Of a stretch of 64,000 nucleotides of DNA, positions 13,087-25,400 are shown in pieces. The notes beneath the pieces are model-generated. The model had not been told where the DNA came from. It worked only from the letters and a program-made list of their open reading frames with translations, and searched no databases. This DNA is from Sisyra terminalis (taxonomy: Eukaryota > Arthropoda > Insecta > Neuroptera > Sisyridae). Numbering within the stretch: position 1 is the stretch's first letter; each line of letters begins with the position of its first letter. A program made the position numbers and the translations under genes. Location: assembly GCA_958496175.1 (NCBI GenBank), contig OY292277.1, positions 4,960,001-5,024,000 of the forward strand, given 5' to 3'.

Positions 13087-13492
13087 AAAAATGAGCTTCC
13101 ATTCACTGTAGCTTCCATCATTTGCGTCGCGATTCTTTTTCTCCGCCATCTGCAAGAGCTAAGTAGAAATTAACGATGAACTCTCAACGTATTTCAGTGA
13201 CGTTTTTTGTATTATATTAATAATTATTATTGCCAGCAGTAGTCGGTTAGTATTTTTGCCGTTATACGGCCAAGAGTCGGGGACGGATGTCAAGGACATA
13301 CCACTAAGACAATCATTATAACTAAAGACATTAAAGAAACGAAGAAATTAAATCAAAAGTCGCCGTTCTTAACGAGCATCAACGCTTCAATGCCCTGAAA
13401 CATCAAAATTAAGCTAAGAGATTTTAGAGCTTTTTTTATCTGGTGAAATGAAATGAAAAAAAATTTTGGTTGATAGATTGAAGTTTGACAAA
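13087..13492 (+). other. Probable prominin 5' UTR segment of coding exon 1
   Basis: A good polypyrimidine acceptor (CTGCTTTCAG, ending 13086) precedes 406 bases that run into the prominin start codon. The segment holds several short upstream ATGs with early stops. The 5' end of the transcript is not visible, so the boundary is inferred. Confidence 0.4.
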
Positions 13493-16400
13493 ATGGCACG
13501 CAGGATGAATTTATTGTCGTTGATATTTATGATTTTGATGTTTGAATTGTTCGTGCAAAACATGGGATTTGAAAATTATACAAAAGACTTATTAATGGAT
13601 AACGATTCGAAATTGTCGGGGGTGACTAGTGCGAACAAAACGTGGCCGTTAAAAAATATATTGAATATTGATAATATGATTAAAAAAAATGATTTAACGA
13701 TAATAAATAACACGCAAACACGTTCATTAACGCATCGTAACGCAAACGTCGAGTCGTTTAAAAGAGCTTTAAAAGCTCCCGATTCCGACACGCTCGCAAC
13801 GGGAGTGCACCCCCCCGTCACGGGTGCCGCAATCGTAAATCAAGATTTCGTCGAAGCGAACAAATCCCGCGAACTTATCATCGAATGTTCGAGTCGAAAC
13901 GGCGAGGCAAATGGGAAAATTCGCGAAAACTCGCGCTTGAACTCATCTTCGACGCAATTTCCGGACGTTGCCATTGAAAATCGGCCGAAAATCCCGGACG
14001 GTAACGATGATCGAATGCGAAAGCTGTGGAGAAAAAGTCGTGACCTCAACACAACGTCAAAAAATCATCCGACAATTCGATCGAACGTTTTCACCGGCAT
14101 AACGTCAACGATATCGTCGCCGTCACAACTTTACGAATTCCCGAGGGAACATCAAAATATCGGTGAGTGATAATTCAAAATTCCGTAATGTTCCTAGTGA
14201 CAAAACACTCATCCCTCACACATCATCAAAGCAATCACATTAAGGCCGCTGACCGGAAAGATTAATTTTGTCGATTCAAGAAAAAAAGTTTTCCGTCTTT
14301 TTTTTTCTCGTTCTTTTAATTACATTCTATCCAAAGACAATTAAGTCGTCCTATGACTTCATTATGTAATTAAAACTTTTCAAATCTTATTATTTTTTTT
14401 TTTTTTTGACATCAAAACTTGCAATATGAATTGAAGAAAAACTTTGCAAAAGTTTTTCTCCCCGTATTTTATTAATCTTCACTGAAGCCAAAAATTTCAA
14501 ATCAAACTTGAATTTAAAAGTTTAATTTTTTCCATTTTTATATGCTAAATTCACGTAACTTCACCTGCGTAGCTTACTATTGACATAGTAAGATCAATTT
14601 TTCAACTAAGAGAAAAAAACGAATAGGAAATACTTCTAAAACTTACATTAAAATTATTTTAAACCAAATTTTATAAAGTTCCATTGAAAATGACATTGTA
14701 ATCCAAAAGGTTGGCCAGTTTTACTATAGAATTTTTGTTTCATATAGTTGTATTTGTTTTTTTAAATAAAAAAACAATTCAGGTTGTTTAAGATCGGTTT
14801 TTTTATTAAACATTTTTAATATTCAATTAGCTACGTTTCGTTATGTATCGCAACTTCATCAGGCTTCTATAAAAAATTTAAATAATTACAAAATATGTCA
14901 ATCATACAGAATTTATAGCAGCCTGATGAAGTTACGATACGTAACGAAACGTAGCTAATTGAATCGTAAAAATATTTAATAAAAAAACCGATCTTAAACA
15001 ACCAGAATTGTTTTCTTATTTAAAAAAAATAAAAGCTGAGATCTGAATTTTATCAACTGTTGTACTTCTTTTAAATTTTATTTGATACAGGCCGATCCCC
15101 GCAACTTCGTCTGCGTAACGTAGGTGTAGATTATATTTTCTTTTCAAATCTGCCATTAGTAGTGGTATATGAAAATTTTTATTTTTCTTATTTCTTTTAC
15201 GAAAAACATAATCATACTTAAAAACACTATTTCGTCAACTTTAAAAAGATACATTTATTAAACTGTTGCAAGGAATAAAATTGTTCTATGTAATAATCAA
15301 TTCATTTTCAAAAAATATTTATAAATATCTACAAAGAGTATGTCTATTGCGTATAGCCACGGTAAGTATACCTACTGTAGACCAAATAATCTGTAAATCA
15401 ATCAGCCTCTATACATAAATAAAAAATATCGCCAAGTTTAATAAAGTTGGCCTTAGTTATAAGTAAAGTGGGGTGACCTTGCGAAATTTTTCAAATAACT
15501 TACATTTTTAAACTTGTGATATTTTTCGAATGGAATGTTCAAATTGAATAACTCAAAAAGTTATATAATGGTATTGAAGCCAACTTAAATATGATGTCAT
15601 TTATTTTGATAAGGATTAATTCTAAAGTATAAATAAAAGAGATTTTATAACTTATAAATATTTATAAATATTTTTTAAAATGAAAAAAAACTTATTGTAA
15701 CATAACTATTAGAGTGATTTTTTTTTTTGACTTTTTTTTTTGGGTCCCATCGTTAAATTTTGTTGGAAATACCGAAAAATAAATTCTCTGAAAGTTTGAG
15801 CTCTTAATATTAATTTTAAGTCCTCGACCAAGGCGTGTAAAGATTTCCCATTAAAAATACACGGAAACTCTGATTTTTGTGCCCCTTGCGACAAAGTCGT
15901 AACTCACACCGGTGAAGTAGTACGAGCCACTGAATCTGATTTTTTCATAAAGTTCAAGGCTTAAGATCTCGTTTAATATTGATCTTCGCGATTAGGTCAA
16001 CAAGAACTTTTTTGTAGGAAATCAAATTCTCTACAAGTTTTTCATTGATAATTTTTCCGTAGCTCTTGTTATTTACGAAATAAATGCAAAAAAAAACGCG
16101 AATTTTATGGAAAAATCAGGTTCAGTGGCGCGTACTACCTCACCGGTGTGAGTTACGACTTTGTCGCAATGGGCACTTTTGTAGAGCGTTTAATTCTGAG
16201 AAAAAACCATCTTCAGTAAAAGCGATCCCATGAAATACCGCTGAGATATAGAAATTTAAAAATAAAAAATCAGAGTTTCCGTGTATTTTCAATGGGAAAT
16301 CTTTACACGTCTTGGTCGAGGACTAAAAATTAATATTAAGGTCTCAAACTTTCAGGGATTTTTTTTTTTGGTACTTCCAACAAAATTTCACGATGGGACC

Positions 16401-19400
16401 AAAAAAAGTCAAAAAAAGTTAAAAAAAAATTCCCCTAGTATATATTGAAGGTGAGTTATAATTGGTACAACGAGAGATGCTGCGGATTGATAAGGGAGGT
16501 GAGTCAAATAATTCTCAAGCATTTTTCCCTAAATTCAATTTATTTAATTTCAACTTTTGGCTGGCAGGACAACGTCTGCCGGGTTTAACTATTTTTCATA
16601 AAAAATCATTTACTTCTTATAGCTTCAGCCGCTTCAGCTTTTAAAGATTTATGGTTTCTTTCTTTGATTTAATTTGGTTTGAATCTTAAATATCCTTAAA
16701 CTAAAGGCAATTTTTGTAGTTTTGTTCAAAAAAAAAAACCTTGAATAAATCCAACAAAATTTCACGATGGGACCAAAAAAAGTAAAAAAAAAATCACCCT
16801 AATAACTATAATAGTTAAATATATGCTGTCGCTCTATTTCTTCTAGATAATGAAATGTTCTGCAAAATCTTAGTACATTATTTTGTTCTATAACCAATAG
16901 TTTTCGCAGCGCACGCGATAAAAGAATGTTTTTTGGTAATATTTTCAGACCTTCGGTTACATTATTGGAGTTTTAGTATGGATCCCTAACTTTCTTGAAA
17001 ATTTAATATTAATATAGCCTATGTTCACCGGAAATAGTGTAGCTTCCCAACAGTGAAAGAATTTTTCAAATCGGTCAAGTAGTTTCGAAGCCTATTCAAA
17101 GCAAACAATCATTTCCTCTTTATAATAATAGATCATAAGAATTTTGTTCCATTTATTTTTCAATGAAATTATTTTATTCTATGGCTTCCTTCTTATCAAT
17201 CGCCTATTCTTTTAATCCTCAGACCCAACGATCAACATTCGTCTAAACAAACCACTGATCAATCAAGCACCGGAATACAATCGTCGCAATTCCAAAACGC
17301 CAATTATCCTCAAAACCAAACCGAGCTTGGCCGCCATTCCCATCTCCTACTCAACCATCGAGCCCGAAGACCATTTTCCATCATCAGCGTCAACAATGGC
17401 GCCGCCACCAACAATACACCAACGCTCGTTCTTCAACCTGTTCACTGTGTCACCGGAAGAGCATCGGTTTCCTTCGAGCAATCTGTCCCTGTTCTACACA
17501 ACGAAAATGACATTGATGAACAACATGTCTCTGTCGGATATAAGCGTAGAACCAGTGGAAACGTCGGCGACGTTACCGTCAATAAATTTCGTGCCACTTC
17601 CCAAAGGCGAAACATTGCAACTATCGAATTTAAATATCCGTAATTCGATTTCCTGGTCGCCATTTGTATATTTGAGTCGAGCCCTGGCCTATTTAGAGCC
17701 GAGTGAATATCCAATTGGTAGGTCTGAAAAAAAAAGTCATAATTCAATCAATTATTGAATATTCAATTGAGGACAAATCTCCAAGGGAAATATCAATTTT
17801 AGTGAAACAGAAAACAACGTTAATTGAGAACTAAATTCTTCTAGTTCCCCATTCTTGGTTTTTAACTTGCCTTCATTCTAAGATTGTATTTTTTTTTGCA
17901 GAGTTACTTCGAAATGCATTGTGGGGTGAGGTACCTTTCATCGAACTTCTGTTACAGGTGAGTCAAGAACACAGCGACATCCAAAAGCTCTCAGGGTTTT
18001 GAACAAAATCACATTATCCTTATTTGCATTTCCATTGAAACACGATTCCATTTTCCTTTATTCTTCCATCGCAAGATCCTTGTCTTGCCGATCCTTTAGC
18101 AACGTGCTTCCACTAATGAAAATCGTTACGAAATTATCACAACAAACGTATCTTATCCTCTTTGTGTGCGATGTTTACCTACAAGAAAAATGGAACAAAA
18201 TTATTTTCGTATCTGTACCATTTCTAAAAATTTTTTTCAAATTGAAATTACGTAATAGTTGCACCAATAGCTATGCACCAATCCAATTAATCGAGCTTCC
18301 CTTTTTTTTTAAAAAAAATACATCAGTGAACCAGACCAATTGATTTACAAGAACCTTGACTATTTGGGGTCAAAAGGGATGGAATCGCGTGGAACTAATA
18401 GAGAAACATGAATCGCATGAACTGTAGCGTGGCATTCACGTAGCACTTCTTCATTCCTTTCCGTCGCCGATTTCCTTTATCTAAATGGGTTTCCGGGACA
18501 TGCTGATAACCTTTTGTCAATTGATCTTTCTCTGTTTGAAATCGAAGTGTGAATAAGAGTCGGGTGTCGGCTTAGAGATTTCGCCGAAGGGTCGATATGA
18601 AAATTAATGTTTTGCGAATAATAGAGCCACTATCTGTTGGACTATTCGGGGAAACAACATTGTAGATATTCTCGACTTTATAACGAGCAACCTTGGCGTT
18701 GTGAATTTGTGAGCTTTGTGCGCTTTTTTTTTTGTGCTCTTGGAAACATAAATTGAAGATGATAACCCAGGTTTTTTTTGATAGACGGATGAAATATGAG
18801 AGTTTTATTCGAGTGTGACATTTTAGAGTCAATCATTGGTTGAAGGAAAAAAACGCTTTTATTATTTCTTTCATTTTTATCCTTTAAAAGTGAAATGCAA
18901 TTATTTTTCTTTTGTAAAAAGTCGTGGTTACAAATTGAATTAACAATTGATTCAATGTTTATCTATTCAAGAATTTTCAATGTTCAAGAAAAGAGGTTCA
19001 AAAGAAACTTAAGTAGTTAACTTAGTTATCAGGAATGCATTTAGTTATAGATAAAAAATATGAAAATAACAAATCCATTTATTTCCACCAAAAGAATGGT
19101 AGAAGAATAAAAATTCAATTAGTAATTATAATCACCAACTTCCTAAGGAAAAGTAGTAATAACATCGCATTTTTGACAAATAACATCATGAAAATTCATA
19201 AACCAAGGGATAACAACTAAATCACCAAGGAAAATAGAATAAGAGTATATAAAATTCAATGTAGTTCATGTGAAAAATTCTATATTGGCCAAACTGGTAG
19301 ATCTTCAGGACTTCATACATAACAAGGACTTTACCCAACAAAACTTGGTTCAATAACAACTTAAAATTTTAGCCAACATCTAGACGACGAAAAGCATAAA

Positions 19401-22400
19401 TAGATAAACTTTGAAACAATTTTTGAACCTCTACAAAGAATAAGAAATGTATAAAATCCATCAATTTGATCCAACCAATATCCTTAATTAACGACAAACT
19501 ATTTAATTAAAACTGTGGTAGTTTCATGAGTATTATGAATAATTTCCTTTGAATATGATGCTGGCTTTCATAGTTTGGACTAATATTTTGGCTTTCCAGT
19601 ATCCAGGAGCAATTTTGTAATCCACTACTGATATAATCAGCATATTTATTTAGGTAATCCAAGAAGTACTGAAGCTTGAGCTTTTATGGATTGAAGGATT
19701 CTTGCTTTCTTGTATTTTGACGTGATAACAACTTGGAGACATTATTTGTTGAATTTGATGTTTTCTGAAAAGAGGGAAAGTTTAATTTTCTATTTAATTA
19801 AGTTTGGAAATTATTAAAGCAATTCCGTGCTAGACTCTTTTGAAACAGTCAAATTTTCTACACCACGTTATACAACTTTAAACTTATTACATGTAGAAAT
19901 ATATTAAATGATTTGTTTGTCAATTTTCTCTTTAAAATAAGAAGTAAAGAAATTTTAATAAATAGTATTATATGATATTTATGCTATTTTATGATAGAAG
20001 GTATAGGATTCATTATAACAAATTTAAGTATGGAAACTTTCAAATTAGATTAGGATTTTACTATGGAATAATAGATTGACAAATAATTACTACTTTAATT
20101 TATTTTTTTCTAGTTTATATTTTTTGAAAGTTAAACTTTACCTCACCTTATTCTTTTAATTTTTTTCTCCGATATTTTACATCCGATGAATTCACTTAAT
20201 CAAAGAAGAATTCGATTTAATTATCAGGAAAAATCAATTTGTGAACTTGGAAGAACAGTTACGAACATAAAAGTTTGTAACTATCACATTATTCCAGCGA
20301 GTATTTACTTTTGAAGGTTTTAATTCGCTGGTGCGAGATTATAGGTATTAGCGATTTATGTGAGGTAACAAAAGCTCTAGTCCGAAAAGCTAAAGCTGTC
20401 CTCGATCGTGTTCTCTATTTTCGGGACGAGACAAATGTGGTCTGACCTTATTGTCAACACCAACACGATTATTACATTTCGGACGTTCTAACAATTACTG
20501 TAGGGCACACTACGTTATCGTGTTAACACATTAATTTACGACCTTTTCCCCAATCGCAACCTCTAAAAAAAAAAATAAAAAGAAGGAAGAAATTCCAAGT
20601 CAGAGAGATAAAGCCTGTAGTTCTACGCGCAGCAAATGCATTTTCGTTCAATTACAGCATTTCGGTATCATAAGTGGCATTGTCAAAGTGCATATCTATC
20701 AATCACTCCAATTCCATTAGATTTCCCACAAGGTTATTACCACAAAGTCACACTTAAGACCAAAACAATTCACTGTGATGAAATTACATGTGACGATCGA
20801 AATTCACGAAAGCATCAATTTCTCTAATTATCTCTCCACGTTTTCAGTCTTCGAAAGCTGCAAGACGTAAATGAAAATGATCGATTCAATAAAATATTTA
20901 AGTACTTTAATCACACAAAATGTCCACCTTACCAATTCCGCTTAGCTATTATTTGTAGGACATGCGGTTGTGTTTATGAAAACGGATGACCCGAAGAGCT
21001 TAAAAATTCCTTTGGTGCTTATATGATGAAACACAATCAAGTTTGCAATTAAAGTTGATTAGTCCGAAATTGCCGCTGTGTGCATCCCACTAGGGGGAAT
21101 TGCGGAAATTAGTTTTAATGAAACACAAAAGCACAAACTATTATTTTAACTGGTGAAATGAAGAAATATAATATGAAATTGCATATTACCGAGGATTTAT
21201 AACCGAGAAATATTTTCCTGTAGTAAAATTTGAGCTCATTATCCTTGAATTGCCGTTTCTTTTTGAATTGTAATAGTTAGCAATTCTCAATATCGATAAT
21301 TATTTGATTTTATTGTTTGGATTTGAATTTCATTGTTGAAACGGTTAAAATGTGAATGTTAAAAGTGAAATTTTTTGTATTAATTTTTGTTGCGTATCTT
21401 ACAAATTATGTTCCTTAAACTTTTTTCTGTCGTATTACTCGTTATTAGTTTGGATAACAAGTCAAAAAACAGAAGTCCGGAGTCAAAACATGAACAGGGG
21501 AATTACATTCACTTGAAATATTTCAAGTACAAACAATTGAGGTTTTTTGATGAAAGTGCCAAAATAGGTTCAAGTACCAGAAATTTATAACTTTTTTATT
21601 TATTTTTATCCGATTTTGGGGTTTACGGAAGTGGTTTTCGGTGAAAAATCGTCAAGCTTTGTAATTATAAAACATTTTACATTGATGCCTGTAAAAACTT
21701 AAATTTCACTTCATTAGTTTAGTATTCTTGAGTTGCCGTTTGTTTTTGAATTTTAATTGTTAGCAAATCTTAATATCGATAATGATTTGATTTTATTGTT
21801 AGGATTTGAATTTCATTGTTTAAACGGCTAAAATGAGAATGCTTTAAGTGAAATTTTGAATTTTTTTTCATAATGTTTTTTGCGTATCTTAGAAATTATG
21901 TTCCTTAAACTTTTTTGTGTCGTATTACTCGTTATTAGTTTGGATAACAAGTCAAAAAGCAGAAGTTCGGAGTCAAAACATGAACAGGGGAATTATATTT
22001 ACTTGAAATATTTCAAGTACGAAAAATTTAGTTTTTTTGATAAAAGTACCAAAGTAGATTCAAGTACCTAAAAGATATAACTTTTATATTCATTTAAATT
22101 GATTTTGGGGTTTACGGAAGTGGTTTTCGGTGAAAAATCGTCAAACTTTGTAATTATAAAACATTATGCATTGATGCCTGAAAAACTTAAATTTCGGTTA
22201 CAATGTGAATGTTAAAAGTGAAATTTCGAATTTTTTGTAGTAATATTTGTTTTGTATCTTACAAATTATGTTCCTCAAACTTTTTTGTGTCGTATTACTC
22301 ATTATGAGTTTGGATAACAAGTCAAGAAGCAGAGGTTCGGAGTCAAAACATGTACAGGGGAATTACATTCACTTGAAATATTTCATGTACGAAAAATTGA

Positions 22401-25400
22401 GCTTTTTCGATGAAAGTGCCAAAATAGATTCAAGTACCTAAAAGATATAACTTTTATTTTCATTTAAACCGATTTTGGGATTTACGGAAGTGGTTTTCGG
22501 TGAAAAATCGTCAAACTTTGTAATTATAAAACATTGTACATTGATACCCTGTAAAAACTTAAATTTCGGTTACAATGTGAATGTTAAAAGTAAAATTTCG
22601 AATTTTTTGTAGTAAGTTTGTTGCGTATCTTCGAAATTATGTTCCTCAAACATTTTTGTGTCACTACACTCATTATTAGTTTGGATAACAAGTCAAGAAG
22701 CAGAGGTTCGGAGTCAAAACATGTACAGGGGAATTACATTCACTAGAAATGTTTCAAGTACGAAAAATTGAGTTTTTTTTAATAAAAGTGCCAAAATAGA
22801 TTCAAGTACCAAAAAGATATAACTTTTAAATTCATTTAAACCGATTTTCGGGTTTACGGAAGTGGTTTTCGGCGAAAAGTCTTCAATCTTTGTAATTATA
22901 AAACATTTTACATTGATGCCTATACAGATTATCTTTTTTGTGATTTTGAGAAAAAAAAAATTAAATCAAAGAAGACTAACTTTACCAAGAGAAATGTGTG
23001 TAATTTGTTCAATCAAACTTTAAATTCTTGATAATTTACATTTGTGTTACTTGAGTTGAAACAATTGTCTTCATTATCGCAAATCAACTAAACGTGAAGA
23101 GAACTCTTAACGATTTAGTTTATGTTAAGCACTTTGCATTGAAACGAAATTTTAAGTTAAGGCGTTAATTTTTCTTATTTCCATCAAACATTAAACTATT
23201 CCACGCAAAATCAACCAAATGTTATTAATACTACGTCAAGTAATCTCTAATCCTTTGATCTACAATTCGTTCGTCAAAATGATTCGAACGAAACAAACTT
23301 CGACAAAGTCCTTCTAACTTTCCGAAAATGAGGGAAACACGCAAATTTCCGCATATGTTTCCCTCGACGTCTAATTCAATTGCCAGCACTTTTGCGCGGC
23401 GGCGAATTGTCTTTGCCTGCCGAAGTCTTTGAAAGAAGATTGTCGAAATCATCTCAGAAGAGAAACTCAAGGATGTGCATAATGTGGAAAATGGATTCCA
23501 GACGTTGGTGGTGTGGTTGGTTGATGGCAAAACGTGCGGTACGATAACGGGGTAGTAATTCACCTTTTGTCCCCAAACGGCACGCATATTTGCACAGATG
23601 TGAAACATTTGCATCGGCCCTTTGTTCAAAATTATTTTCCGTTTGATACTGTTTTTTTATCGGTTGCAGTGCATGAAAATGGAGGCCGGATTTATTGCAT
23701 TTATCACGCTGTCGATTTTGTTGGCACTTTTTTTGCCACTTAGTGTCCTCGTCTATGCTTTTTGCCAGTTGTTGAAACCAAGTAAACCGAAAACGATTGA
23801 CGACAGCGGTTTGTCGGTCCGATCAATGTCGACATCCTGGACGGAAAATTGCCGCCGAAGAATCTACTTGTTTCTTATGGAAATATTCCTCTTTCTTTTT
23901 TCGTAAGTATTTGATTATCATATGTATGAAGGCCCTCGCCAGATACGATGGTCTAAAATGCCCCCATTGCAATTGGGCTAATTTGTTAACTGAAAATACC
24001 TTACAGTATGGACAATATCTCAGCCCAGTTTCAACTCTAAAATATGACGCATTTTTGTGTAAAGAATAAAAATATTTTTTTTCAAAATCAATATTCTCTG
24101 AAACTGTTTGATAATACCGAAAAAAGTGCTTATGAGTTTCAAGATATCACAAAGTAGTACTCCGAGAAAAATTCGTTCATGAATCAGATCGATCGATCAT
24201 TGTTAAAAATACAATTTATTTTTTAAAAAAATTTTTTTATACTAAAATCGTTTGGTACACCTCAGTTTTTTTTTTCTTCATAATCCTCTACATCGTTTTA
24301 CTGATCTTCTAATGATCGATCGATCTGATTCATGAACGAATTTTTCTCGGAGTACTACTTAGTGATATCTTGAAACTTATAAGCACTTTTTTCGGTATTA
24401 TCAAACAGTTTCAGAGAAAATTGGGTTTGTGATTTTTTTTTTTTTTGTGATAAATGGAAAGATCATATATAAGTTTTATAGCAAAACTATTTTTTGTTTT
24501 TTTTTTTTTCGCAATAATTTAAAAGTTATTTCAAAATAAAAATTAGTTTTTGAATCTAGTACCGAAGACACGCCGACAGCTCCCGAACAAACCCGAGCGC
24601 GTGTGACGTCATAATGTTAGTTGTCACTCATTGCAGTTGATACAGAAATAATAAGTACAGTGTTTTGATTGATTTAATTCTGTTGTGATAGTTAAATATT
24701 GAAATTTATATTGAAAATGTCGAACCTTAAAAGTTATCGTTCTTGTTTTGTACCATTATATTGTACGAATACTACAAAAACAACTCCCAACAAAATGTTT
24801 TTAAATTGGTTATTATAAATATATCAACATCAAGAATATTATCAGACTTTGCTTTTATAAATCCTTTATCACACATAGCTAATTGGAATCAACTAACGAC
24901 TCGTTTTTTAGCAATAAATAATTTTAGCAATATTATTGTCTAGTCACGTGTATTAGCTGTGAACGCTGTACTGTTTTTAAACAGCTATAACACAAAATTA
25001 ACATTGAGCTAGCCTCCCATGTATAACATTATGACGTCACAACTATGGTGACCACTCATGGCGCGTTTATAGTCACGTGATTTTTTTTTAAATTTTATCA
25101 ATTTTTAATCGTTTATAATTAATTGAAAAAAAATTTTTTTTAAGTTTTTTGCATTAAATATCAATATTATTAATAATAAAGTTTGAAAATACATGAAAAA
25201 AATCAATAATTTTTTTTTTCAAAATCGCAATTGATTTTGAAAAAAAAAAATTATATTCTTTACACAAAAATGCATCATATTTTAGAGTTGAAACTTGGCT
25301 GAGATATTGTCCATACTGTAAGGTACTTTCAGAAAAAAAATTAGCCCGATTGCAATGGGGGCATTTTAGACCATCTTATCTGGCGAGGGCCTTTATTACA

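Larger units (their letters stand above)
23931..25391. mobile_element. Foldback element filling prominin intron 4
   Basis: Inverted termini GGCCCTCGCCAGATAC at 23931 and the inverse ending 25391, with arms of about 180 bp. Inside are another palindrome (24094-24418) and a THAP-like coding scrap. A second inverted pair, GTGACGTCATAATGTTA and inverse, flanks the scrap. The element starts 28 bp after the donor and ends 23 bp before the acceptor. Confidence 0.75.

Noticed and set aside
17999..18343. 114-codon frame just after prominin exon 3
   Set aside because: No ATG, AT-driven codons, follows a strong donor; treated as intron.
21235..22925. Relation between this tandem repeat and the 59376-64000 array, because both show about 491 and 367-370 bp spacings
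   Set aside because: The unit sequences do not resemble each other; the length match looks like coincidence.
25333..25370. Alternative acceptors for prominin exon 5 inside the foldback terminal repeat (for example at 25369)
   Set aside because: Phase would fit at 25370, but the added residues come from the transposon. The acceptor at 25414 gives a continuous hydrophobic segment 2.
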